From Anaerolineales bacterium (GTDB lineage Bacteria; Chloroflexota; Anaerolineae; Anaerolineales; E44-bin32), in contig JAHFAU010000103.1 in NCBI GenBank assembly GCA_023250385.1, positions 1 to 6,700 on the forward strand: a stretch of DNA of 6,700 nucleotides, in the 5' to 3' direction. A program made the translations under genes and the position numbers. Below the pieces are notes generated by a model. The model saw only the letters and a program-made list of their open reading frames with translations, searched no databases and had not been told where the DNA came from. How positions within the stretch are numbered: position 1 is the stretch's first letter; the number at the start of each line of letters is the position of its first letter. This document shows, piece after piece, positions 1 to 6,303 of the stretch.

Positions 1-29
1 GTCAGCCGACCCCTTGGTCGCAATGAGCC

Positions 30-905
30 TCAGCCGCCGAGGATGATCAGGACGATGCCCAAGGTGATGATCGCCGCGGCGCTGATCCGGAGGGCCGAGG
101 CCCCCTCCCGGAAGATCAACACCCCCGGGATCACCCCCAACACAATGCTGAACTGCCGTAGGGCAATGATGTAGCTGGCCCGGTCGGTCAGCTGGTAGCT
201 CCACAGCACGAGCCAGTACGCAGCATAGAGCAGCAGCCCTGCAAAGCCTGCCGTGAGCCACGCTCGCCGTCCAGGCTCGTTGCCTATCGGTTGGCGCAGC
301 ATTTTCAGGATCGCCGCAAAGACAAGAAACGAGAATCCCATCTCAAACAGTGCGTAGCGGGCTGCGGCCAGCGCTCCTGGGGTGAGCAGCTCGGATCCCC
401 GCTTGTCAACCACCGTGTAGCCCACTACGGTCAAAGCGGTCAACACGATCCAAAACGTATTGCGGTTCCAGTAGCGAGCCCAGCTGATCGCCCGCAGCGA
501 CCGGAGCGGGGCCACCATGCTGGCGACCGCAACCAGCGCCAGCCCTAGCCAGCCGATCGCGTTCGGCGGGCGACCGCGAATCACGTCCGTCCCAGCGACC
601 ATCAGGACGGGCAAGGCCCGACCCAGGGGGTACACGACGGTAAAGTCTCCGCTCCGATAACCCCGCGAAAGGGTGAAGAAGTAGCTGCCCTGAAAGAGGG
701 CGCCTAGAAACATGTAGACCCAGATCCGAGCCGGCAGCGGCTCGCCGAGGAACTCGGCGGCGATCGCCGGGAGGATTCCCAGCGCAGTGATGATCCCGGT
801 CATTCGCAGGAAGATCTCCCCCGCCCGTTGATCACGCACGAGCAGGTTCCAGCCGGCATGCATGAAGGCCGAGAGCAGGATCAGGCCGACGGGCAAGACC
901 GGCAT
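30..905 (-). CDS. EamA/DMT-superfamily membrane transporter
   Basis: A very hydrophobic 291-residue protein with about ten predicted membrane segments arranged as two repeats, as in EamA (drug/metabolite transporter) proteins. The N-terminal repeat includes LLSAFMHAGWN (11-20) and the family-like GDFTVVYPLGRALPVL (86-101). The second half carries YIIALRQFSIVLGVIPGVLIFREG (245-268), the matching position of the second repeat. Members export amino acids, sugars or other metabolites, or supply cofactors; nothing here fixes the substrate. The start was set at the ATG (905) because the protein then begins right before the first helix. An in-frame TTG at 929 would add eight polar residues (MLEDELGL). 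No strong ribosome binding site supports either. The gene follows the importer ATPase after about 180 nt on the same strand, so it may be co-transcribed or have its own promoter. Confidence 0.87.
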   Translation of the reverse strand: MPVLPVGLILLSAFMHAGWNLLVRDQRAGEIFLRMTGIITALGILPAIAAEFLGEPLPARIWVYMFLGALFQGSYFFTLSRGYRSGDFTVVYPLGRALPVLMVAGTDVIRGRPPNAIGWLGLALVAVASMVAPLRSLRAISWARYWNRNTFWIVLTALTVVGYTVVDKRGSELLTPGALAAARYALFEMGFSFLVFAAILKMLRQPIGNEPGRRAWLTAGFAGLLLYAAYWLVLWSYQLTDRASYIIALRQFSIVLGVIPGVLIFREGASALRISAAAIITLGIVLIILGG

Positions 906-1086
906 CAGCCCGAGCTCATCCTCGAGCAAGACCTAGGAGGGAGTGTGCTACGAATTGCCTGGGCTCGCCGCGGGCCGGCTCGGGCGGTAGTGACCCGTCG
1001 CCGAGGCGCGTTCGTGGCGAAGCCAGGGGAGGGGCGATAAGATCGAAGGTGCTAGGAATAGCGGATCCCCTAGGAGGGGAAGTGGG
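906..1086 (-). other. Intergenic gap between ATPase and EamA genes
   Basis: No gene is supported here. The sequence CCTAGGAGGG occurs twice in direct orientation, at 932-941 and 1069-1078, near the two ends of the gap; the second copy is part of the small hairpin at 1066-1080. GCTA-4-TAGC lies at 1051-1062. No promoter with both boxes could be recognised on the minus strand. Confidence 0.35.
1066..1080 (-). terminator. Small inverted repeat just after the ATPase stop, possible transcript 3' end
   Basis: TCCCCT (1066-1071) and AGGGGA (1075-1080) are exact reverse complements with a 3-nt loop, 6 nt downstream of the ATPase stop. The minus-strand sequence after it (ATCCGCTATTCC) has no T-run, so intrinsic termination is doubtful. 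It could be a processing stop or chance in GC-rich DNA. Confidence 0.25.
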
Positions 1087-2151
1087 TCAGTTCTCCGCCA
1101 TCACCCAGCAGGCGTGAGGTGGGAAGGAGAGGGTTTGCTGTTCGCCGACCGTCGGCAGCCGCAGCGTGCGCTCGTTCAAGATATCGAGAGTCAGATTGGA
1201 GTCGCCGAGACCGACCCGGACCCGCACGACCCCTCCGAGGAAGGTCACCGTATCTACCTTGCCACTCAGCCGGTTGTCGCCGCCCTCCTCGCCCAGGTGC
1301 AGTTCCTCCGGGCGAAGCATCATCAGGACTCGGGTTCCCTTAGCGAACTGGATCGGCGATCCCACCCGGATGGTCTGGCCATTGAACGCCACGGCCCCGC
1401 TCCCGGCGTCGGCTACGGTGCAGTGCAGCTGGTTCAGCGTGCCGACGAATGCGGCGACGAAGGAGGTCTTCGGAAAGTTGTAGATCTCGAACGGCGTACC
1501 GACCTGCTCCATCTGGCCGGCGCTCATCACGACGATCCGGTCGGAGAGCGAAAGCGCCTCCTCCTGGTCGTGGGTGACGTAGATCGTAGTGATTCCGAGC
1601 TCTCGCTGGATGCGCCGAATCTCGCTTCGCAGTTCAACGCGGATCTTGGCATCCAGCGCGGAGAGCGGCTCATCCAGCAGCAGGAGCTGCGGCCGAATCG
1701 CCAGGGCCCGGGCCAGGGCGACCCGCTGCTGCTGGCCTCCCGACAGCTCATAGGGGTAGGACTTTCCTTTGTCGGGAAGGTGGATCAATTCCAACAGCTC
1801 GGCCACCCGCCGCTCCCGGGCCGCGGCGCTCTCCTTGCGTACCCTGAGCCCGAAGCCGATGTTGCCGGCCACCGTCATGTTGGGAAAGAGGGCGTAAGAC
1901 TGGAAGACCATCCCGATATTGCGCTCGTTGGGCTTGGCGAAGGTGACGTCCTTGCCCGCCAGCCGGACCGTGCCGGCGCTGGGATGCTCGAAGCCCGCGA
2001 CCATCCGCAGCGTCGTTGTCTTGCCGCATCCGGAGGGGCCCAGGAACGACACGAACTCGCCCGGCGCCACCTCCAGGTCGAATCGATCGACGGCCAGCTT
2101 TCCCTTGAACTCCTTGCGCACACCTTCCAGGGTCAGGAACCCGCCGCTCAC
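1087..2151 (-). CDS. ABC transporter ATP-binding protein with C-terminal TOBE domain (PotA/FbpC-like)
   Basis: The ATPase that powers the importer, 354 residues and cytoplasmic. All nucleotide-binding motifs are intact: Walker A GPSGCGKTT (38-46), Q-loop VFQ (Q84), signature LSGGQ (136-140), Walker B LLLLDEP (157-162, catalytic E161), D-loop SALDA (164-168) and H-loop histidine H194 in YVTHDQEEAL. Residues from about 240 to 350 form the regulatory extension, with the LRPEELHL stretch (279-286) typical of TOBE_2 domains of PotA/FbpC/MalK-type ATPases. The start is a GTG overlapping the preceding permease stop (GTGA). GAGGAAG lies 5 nt upstream (2157-2163), inside the last codons of the permease, so translation is probably coupled. 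Length is close to that of FbpC/PotA proteins. Family assignment is firm; the substrate is not encoded in this subunit. Confidence 0.96.
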   Translation of the reverse strand: MSGGFLTLEGVRKEFKGKLAVDRFDLEVAPGEFVSFLGPSGCGKTTTLRMVAGFEHPSAGTVRLAGKDVTFAKPNERNIGMVFQSYALFPNMTVAGNIGFGLRVRKESAAARERRVAELLELIHLPDKGKSYPYELSGGQQQRVALARALAIRPQLLLLDEPLSALDAKIRVELRSEIRRIQRELGITTIYVTHDQEEALSLSDRIVVMSAGQMEQVGTPFEIYNFPKTSFVAAFVGTLNQLHCTVADAGSGAVAFNGQTIRVGSPIQFAKGTRVLMMLRPEELHLGEEGGDNRLSGKVDTVTFLGGVVRVRVGLGDSNLTLDILNERTLRLPTVGEQQTLSFPPHACWVMAEN

Positions 2152-2981
2152 ATCTGCTTCCTCTCTCTCGATATGTACGCAATCATCCCCATCGCCGCCC
2201 AGGTGATGGCGAAGGCCACGATCGCCATCGCCGAGGGCTCATACACTTTGCTCCGAGTCAGCTCGGCCATGTAAGGGCCAAGCGTGTGTTGGGCCATGAA
2301 GAGCGCAATCGTCAACTCGCCGATCACGATGGCAAAGGTCAGCAGCGCCCCCGAGAGCAATGCCACCCGCAGGTTGGGAAAGATGACCTTGCGGAGGATT
2401 GTGCCCCAGCCCGCCCCCAGGCCCTGGGCCGCCTCGGTAAGTCCCCGAACGTCCATGGCTCGCAGCCCGTTGTCGACGGAGCGGAACATGTATGGGAACG
2501 AGATGGCGGCGTACACGCAGACGAGAACGACCCGCGAGCTGCCGTAGGTGGCGGTCAACAGGAGCGGTGGCCGGCCGTAGAGGCGGATGAGGCCGAATAC
2601 CAGCACGACCGCCGGGATGACGAACGGCAGCAGTGTGATGAATTCGACGACCGGTCGCAGCCCTGGCAATCGCAACGTGACCCAATAGGCGGTGGGCACG
2701 ATGATGAGCAGGCTGAGGAAGATAGCGAGGACGGCGTTGACAATCGATTCGCTGAAAGCTGGCAGGAAATTGGCATCGGCGAACAGTTTCCGGTAGGCCT
2801 CGAAACCGAGCACGCCCTTCTCTGCCCGCAAGGACCAGTAGAAGGTGGCCACGAGGGGGAGCACGAAATAGAGGGCCACCACAAGGAAGGCCAACCAGGA
2901 CCACAACCTGCTCCCCCTGGCGGGAGCCGCGGACACCGGCGGCCCGGCGGCGAGCGGGGCAGGAGCCGTGGAGATTGTCAC
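2148..2981 (-). CDS. ABC transporter permease, second subunit (PotC/AfuC-like)
   Basis: Second membrane subunit, 277 residues from the GTG at 2981. An Ala/Pro-rich polar N-terminus (about 1-27) precedes six hydrophobic helices (approximately 29-51, 79-103, 111-135, 149-167, 207-231, 250-272). The EAA docking loop is present as TEAAQGLG (E183, A184, A185, G189), with FP at 201-202 in the place of the usual LP. The start was chosen because the minus-strand sequence GGAGAGGTGG ends 5 nt before this GTG and the GTG overlaps the preceding permease stop as GTGA. An in-frame GTG at 2990, three codons earlier, would leave that motif no spacing. The C-terminus overlaps the ATPase start by 4 nt. Length and topology are normal for binding-protein-dependent permeases of the spermidine/putrescine and ferric class. 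Confidence 0.93.
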   Translation of the reverse strand: MTISTAPAPLAAGPPVSAAPARGSRLWSWLAFLVVALYFVLPLVATFYWSLRAEKGVLGFEAYRKLFADANFLPAFSESIVNAVLAIFLSLLIIVPTAYWVTLRLPGLRPVVEFITLLPFVIPAVVLVFGLIRLYGRPPLLLTATYGSSRVVLVCVYAAISFPYMFRSVDNGLRAMDVRGLTEAAQGLGAGWGTILRKVIFPNLRVALLSGALLTFAIVIGELTIALFMAQHTLGPYMAELTRSKVYEPSAMAIVAFAITWAAMGMIAYISRERKQM

Positions 2982-3898
2982 CCCAGCCACCTCTCCGAGC
3001 GCCGCTGGAGGAGGGAATAGATGAGGATCGAGAGAGCCATGATCATGACCATCCCCATTGCCACCGCATAACCCAGCCCGGGATTGTGGAGAACATCGCC
3101 CGAGATCTGCTGGCCGATGAGGAGGGTTCCTAGGGTGAAGAGGCCACCGGTCAAGGCGTAGGCAGTGGCATGCGCTCCGAACGAGTTCCCAAAGAGCAGG
3201 ATCATCGTCCCCAAGATCGAGGGCAGAAGGACCGGCAGAGCGACGTAGCGCCAGTATTGGCCTGGGGTGGCGCCGAGATTTTCGGCAGCCTCCCGCCAGT
3301 CACGCTTGAGCCCGTCGAGGGCAGGCAAAACGACAAGGACCATCAGCGGTATCTGGAAGTAGAGGTAGACCAGTGACAGCCCCAAGAAGGAATAGAGGCT
3401 GAATCCAGTTTCATACAAGTCGATCCCGAACACTTTGAACAAAGCTGTGACCAGACCGATTCGGCCCAAAGTGAAGATGAAGGCGGCGGCGAGGGGTACG
3501 CCAGCAAAGTTGGAGGCCACTCCGGAGAAGGTGGTGGTGATCGACCGAAACGGACGGGGAAGGCCCCCCATGGATACTGCCCACGCGAGCAGGAACCCGA
3601 ACAGGCCTCCTACGAGCGCGGTCGTGAGGCTGATTCTGACCGACATTCCGTAGGCGTTGAGCACTAGCTCACTGGTTAGCTGGCGGTAGTTATCGAGGGT
3701 CAGGCCCCCCTGCGGGGCTTCGAAACTGCGGTAGGCGAGAATCAGAGTCGGGCCGATCAGGAAGAGGCTGGAGAAAACAAAGAAAGGCAGAACGCCGAAC
3801 CACTGCCCGAGGCGGCGCTGTGGGGGGCGCTGCGCGCCCCCCACAGCCGGATCGGCGGATCGGGAGTCGGTTCCAGAACTACTACTTGACTTCGACAC
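2978..3898 (-). CDS. ABC transporter permease, first subunit (PotB/AfuB-like)
   Basis: One of two membrane subunits of the importer. From the GTG at 3898 it has 306 residues: a polar Ser-rich N-terminus (1-33), then about six hydrophobic helices (roughly 35-56, 86-109, 131-150, 168-192, 224-238, 277-297). The cytoplasmic EAA loop that docks on the ATPase is clear: REAAENLG (E203, A204, A205, G209), followed by the conserved LP at 221-222. The start is unresolved. GTG 3898 overlaps the end of the binding-protein gene by 17 nt; GTG 3844 (288 residues, MGGAQRPPQ...) lies 37 nt after that stop but inside a 14-bp hairpin. Neither has a Shine-Dalgarno sequence. The frame stays open upstream to 4144, but that part is only an out-of-frame reading of the binding-protein gene. 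The stop overlaps the next permease start as GTGA. Confidence 0.9.
   Translation of the reverse strand: MSKSSSSSGTDSRSADPAVGGAQRPPQRRLGQWFGVLPFFVFSSLFLIGPTLILAYRSFEAPQGGLTLDNYRQLTSELVLNAYGMSVRISLTTALVGGLFGFLLAWAVSMGGLPRPFRSITTTFSGVASNFAGVPLAAAFIFTLGRIGLVTALFKVFGIDLYETGFSLYSFLGLSLVYLYFQIPLMVLVVLPALDGLKRDWREAAENLGATPGQYWRYVALPVLLPSILGTMILLFGNSFGAHATAYALTGGLFTLGTLLIGQQISGDVLHNPGLGYAVAMGMVMIMALSILIYSLLQRRSERWLG
3817..3847 (-). promoter_or_regulatory. Perfect 14-bp GC-rich hairpin at the binding-protein / permease junction
   Basis: Positions 3817-3830 and 3834-3847 are exact reverse complements (arm GCTGTGGGGGGCGC on the plus strand) around a 3-nt loop. In the transcript the stem begins about 34 nt after the binding-protein stop. 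No T-run follows, so it is not a standard intrinsic terminator. In many importer operons a stem after the binding-protein gene protects the upstream mRNA segment and lowers permease yield; that role is inferred here. The stem lies inside the 5' end of the permease reading frame and contains one of its two possible start codons. Confidence 0.7.
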
Positions 3899-5069
3899 CG
3901 ACGACGGTAGGCCAGCCTTCGACGATGATCGCCTTAGCGGCGTTGATCTCGGCAATCGTTGGGAAGTAGGCCCCTTCTGTGCTGGGCAACTGCGCCAACA
4001 CATCGGCCGGGATGGTGCCGGCGGCCGACATCGCTTCAAACCGGATCGGGTAGCAGAAGCCGGAGGCCCATGCCAGCTGGCCCTCATCCGAGTACAGATA
4101 TTCCATCCACAACTTGGCAGCGTTCGGATGAGGCGCGTAGGCACTGATCGCCTGCACGTACACGCCGGCCAAGCGACCCAGCGACGGCACGTTGGTGACG
4201 ATATCCGGGTTGCCGGCGAGGTTCACATCGTTGAGGATCGAGTTATACGACCAGTCGACGATGATCGGGGTTTCTCCGATGCCGACCATACGCGAGTCGG
4301 CGTCGACCGGGACGAAGTTGCCGGCCTCGTTGAGCTGCTTAAAGAACTCGAGCCCGGCCTGGGCGGCTGCTTCCCCGGTGGCGCCAGTAGCCAGACCGGT
4401 GGCCCAAACCGTGAGGATGGCCGCATTGGAGGTCAGAGGATCACCCGATAGAGCGACCTGACCTTTGTACTCGGGCTTGAGCAGGTCGGCGTACTCTGTC
4501 GGAGGGTTCGCCACCACGGCGGCGTTGACTTCGAGCGAAAGCACCCCGTAGTAGTCGCCGTACCAGTAGCCATCGGCGTCCTTGGCGCTATCGGGGATCT
4601 CGTCCCAGGTCGCTACCTTGTACGGCTGGATCAGGCCTTCGTCCTTGGCCGGGGGCCCGAAGGAAAGGCCGATGTCGACCACATCCGGAGCCTGTGGGCC
4701 TGGGTTGTCCTTGTTGGCCCTGATGGCCTCCAATTCCTCACCCGAGCCTGCCCCGGGGTCGAGCTCATTGACCACAATGCCTGGGTACTTGGCCTTGAAT
4801 CCGTTGAATACAGCCTCATAGTTGCACCAGTCGTGGGGCAGAGCCATCGTCGTAACGGTACCCTCTGCCTGAGCGGCGGCGATCAAGGCATCCATCTCGC
4901 TCACCTCGGCCGGTTCCGGAGCGGTCGTCGCGACGGGCTCCGCCGGGGGTGGAGCAACTACTTCCTCCGGGGTCGCCGTCGCTTGGGCACAAGCCGCGGT
5001 CAAAAGCATGAAGATCAGCAGGGTCGTCAGAATCTTCGCCAAACCGCGGTTGGTATAGCTTGAACTCAT
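3882..5069 (-). CDS. ABC transporter substrate-binding lipoprotein (extracellular solute-binding, PotD/AfuA-like)
   Basis: The 395-residue product is the extracytoplasmic ligand receptor of the importer encoded just downstream. It starts with a polar/basic N-region (NRGLAK) and a hydrophobic core around residues 13-24, ending in the lipobox LTAAC with C27 as the lipidated cysteine. A low-complexity Ala/Pro/Thr/Glu linker (about 28-57) tethers it to the membrane. The globular domain runs from about 58 to 395: MDALIAAAQAEGTV, then FKAKYPGIVVNELDPG, DVVDIGLSFGPPAKDEG, YGDYYGVLSLEVNAAVV and a C-terminal SDEGQLAWASG segment. This is the usual bilobal pattern of family-1 and PotD/Fe3+-type binding proteins. 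Aromatic and acidic residues (WYGDYYG 169-175, DWSYN 272-276) are candidate ligand contacts. C82 and C339 are the only cysteines in the mature domain. The ligand cannot be read from sequence. The stop is followed by a strong hairpin that may favour this gene's expression over the permeases. Confidence 0.92.
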   Translation of the reverse strand: MSSSYTNRGLAKILTTLLIFMLLTAACAQATATPEEVVAPPPAEPVATTAPEPAEVSEMDALIAAAQAEGTVTTMALPHDWCNYEAVFNGFKAKYPGIVVNELDPGAGSGEELEAIRANKDNPGPQAPDVVDIGLSFGPPAKDEGLIQPYKVATWDEIPDSAKDADGYWYGDYYGVLSLEVNAAVVANPPTEYADLLKPEYKGQVALSGDPLTSNAAILTVWATGLATGATGEAAAQAGLEFFKQLNEAGNFVPVDADSRMVGIGETPIIVDWSYNSILNDVNLAGNPDIVTNVPSLGRLAGVYVQAISAYAPHPNAAKLWMEYLYSDEGQLAWASGFCYPIRFEAMSAAGTIPADVLAQLPSTEGAYFPTIAEINAAKAIIVEGWPTVVGVEVK

Positions 5070-5072
5070 CTC

Positions 5073-5081
5073 TTCCTCCTC
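5073..5081 (-). promoter_or_regulatory. Strong ribosome binding site fixing the start of the binding-protein gene
   Basis: On the minus strand the sequence GAGGAGGAAGAG directly precedes the ATG at 5069, placing an almost ideal anti-16S match about 5-7 nt from that start. A second in-frame ATG at 5090 lies upstream of this motif and would have to translate through it, adding MKPEEEE before the signal peptide. The downstream ATG is therefore the better start. Confidence 0.8.
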
Positions 5082-5110
5082 AGGTTTCATAGTTTGGGTT
5101 GCCAGTCTCC

Positions 5111-5217
5111 GCCACCTTGGCCCTAATCCTTGGCGTCAAGCCCGGCGGTGGTGCAAACGGATGTCAGGATCGGTTCAGCTCCTAAATAAGCCACCTCCTT
5201 GGCGGTGCCGGCGTCAA
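5111..5217 (-). repeat. Pair of imperfect ~28-nt direct repeats upstream of the binding-protein gene
   Basis: On the plus strand copy 1 spans 5111-5139 and copy 2 spans 5190-5217. Both read GCCACC, then TTGGC, then a variable stretch, then GGCGTCAA. Copy 2 has CCT inserted before TTGGC. Starts are 79 nt apart. Each copy carries an inverted element: GCCA-3-TGGC at 5111-5121 and GCCA-6-TGGC at 5190-5203. A further CCTTGGC lies within copy 1 at 5128-5134. Position upstream of the binding-protein gene suggests regulator binding sites, but this is inference. Confidence 0.4.
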
Positions 5218-5365
5218 CTTAGCAACAGAGTTAAAAGGGGTTTTGGTCTTGGTCCGCAGGCCCAACTATAACGCAATTGGTGCGAGTCGGGAGGGTCGTT
5301 CTGAATCGGCCTCTCTCGGTCTCACTGACAACTGCCGGCAAGGGGCGCTCAGGCACGCGCCGAGG

Positions 5366-6268
5366 CTACCCACCCGCGTAGATCGGGTTACTCCATGCCC
5401 GGCGACCCATCTCATCGCAGACTTCGATCCGAATCCAGGCGGGCTTGCCCTTCACCTGGAATTCGGCCTCTGACAACTGAGATCCGGGCGGGGCGTGCCG
5501 GCTCCAGCCCAGACTCCCTGCACCGATCCAGTAAATGGCCTCGACCGGGGAGGACCGGATCCACAGGAGTTTGCCCTCCCAGCGAACGGATTCGATGGTC
5601 GGATGGTTCGTGCTGAAAAACAAGCCCCGCCGCAGAGCGTCTACGACCGCGGCTGCCGTTAGTTGCTTCGCCTTGACCATCACCCAACTTCCGCCATGGT
5701 CCGGATTCCGCCAGTGTGAGTCATCGGTGGCCAGACCCCACGCTTGCTGACCCCGCCCCAATAGATCATCCCAATGGGCGCAGGCCTCTCCTTTACGGTT
5801 TTCCCAGTTCGCGCTGGTGTTGAAGATCTCCAGGGCCCGGACGCTGCCGAGGGCGGCCAGCTCCTCATTCGAGAGACCGGACCAGTATGGGTGGGCAAGG
5901 TAGCCAAACGCCCCGTTCTCCCATACCCAATCCAGGGTCTCGCGTGCGCTGTGCGGGCGTTCCGCCAGCGGCGCACTCAGGCCGACCACCACCAGGTGGA
6001 CCGGCGAGCCCTGTCGGCTGCGGCCCAGGCTGATCTCCACCCCGGGCAGCGCGACCACGCCTGGCTCAACTGCACTTGGCGCGGGCAGCACTCGGGTGAT
6101 CCGATCGTGGTCAGTCAGTGCCACGGCCTGGTAGGCGTTGGCCTGATGCCAGTCGAGGACCGCCTGCGGCGACCAGGCACCATCCGACTCGGTCGTGTGG
6201 GTGTGCAGGCTGGCGCGGTACCATTGGCCTGGGGCATCAAAGGCATTGGTCACTGGTGGCTCGCTCAT
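5366..6268 (-). CDS. PHP domain metal-dependent phosphoesterase, CehA/McbA-like
   Basis: From the ATG at 6268 this is a 300-residue protein. Polymerase-and-histidinol-phosphatase (PHP) motifs appear in order: LHTHT (H22, H24) with D29 in ESDG; TDHD (52-55, including H54); GVEIS (E78); AHPYW (H126); LEIFN (E147); and ATDDSH (D182, D183, H185). These are the expected ligands of a multi-metal hydrolase centre, and all appear intact. Spacing and the TDDSH ending resemble the CehA/McbA branch, whose named members hydrolyse the carbamate carbaryl, although most relatives are uncharacterised phosphoesterases. Residues from about 215 on look beta-rich, as a C-terminal accessory domain. No signal peptide is seen, so it is probably cytoplasmic. 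The start is uncertain: an in-frame GTG at 6292, 11 nt after the GDPD stop, would add eight residues (MPRRGHVQ). Neither start has a clear Shine-Dalgarno sequence. Metal-dependent hydrolase is firm; the substrate is unknown. Confidence 0.88.
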   Translation of the reverse strand: MSEPPVTNAFDAPGQWYRASLHTHTTESDGAWSPQAVLDWHQANAYQAVALTDHDRITRVLPAPSAVEPGVVALPGVEISLGRSRQGSPVHLVVVGLSAPLAERPHSARETLDWVWENGAFGYLAHPYWSGLSNEELAALGSVRALEIFNTSANWENRKGEACAHWDDLLGRGQQAWGLATDDSHWRNPDHGGSWVMVKAKQLTAAAVVDALRRGLFFSTNHPTIESVRWEGKLLWIRSSPVEAIYWIGAGSLGWSRHAPPGSQLSEAEFQVKGKPAWIRIEVCDEMGRRAWSNPIYAGG

Positions 6269-6303
6269 CTGTACATGGCCGCGGCGCGGCACCCGCCAAC
6301 GGT

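Larger units (their letters stand above)
5070..5365 (-). promoter_or_regulatory. Intergenic leader between PHP gene and importer operon
   Basis: This 296-nt stretch has no credible gene and is the likely site of the importer's own promoter. It contains two imperfect direct repeats (separate entry), a tandem TTGGTC duplication at 5243-5254, and AAAAGGGGTTTT at 5233-5244. On the minus strand a TATAGT (5265-5270) resembles a -10 box, but no convincing -35 sits at the right distance, so I do not call a promoter. After the PHP stop a weak inverted repeat (GGCGC / GCGCC, about 5346-5363) lacks a T-run, so it is not a convincing terminator either. Whether GDPD-PHP transcripts read through into the importer is open. 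Confidence 0.4.

Noticed and set aside
903..919. Four-codon micro-ORF ending in TGATG at the EamA start
   Set aside because: ATG AGC TCG GGC TGA overlaps the EamA ATG and could couple translation, but so short a frame arises easily by chance and has no further support.
1114..2274. 386-codon open frame on the plus strand opposite the ATPase
   Set aside because: It mirrors the ATPase and permease genes, and its translation is an Arg/Gly/Asp/Gln-rich shadow with no domain pattern. The minus strand carries a complete set of ABC motifs.
2286..3020. 244-codon plus-strand open frame opposite the second permease
   Set aside because: The product is a charged, His/Asp/Glu/Gln-rich shadow typical of the antisense of hydrophobic membrane genes in GC-rich DNA. 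The permease on the minus strand is certain.
3899..4144. Upstream extension of the first permease frame to 4144
   Set aside because: It overlaps the binding-protein gene in another frame and encodes a Ser/Arg/Pro-rich sequence with no permease character.
5070..5090. ATG at 5090 as start of the binding protein
   Set aside because: The strong ribosome binding site lies between this ATG and the ATG at 5069, and the extra residues MKPEEEE would put acidic residues before the signal peptide.
5233..5270. AAAAGGGGTTTT palindrome and TATAGT as terminator or promoter
   Set aside because: The palindrome has only a 4-bp A/T stem. TATAGT has no matching -35 at 16-18 nt. Neither is strong enough to call.
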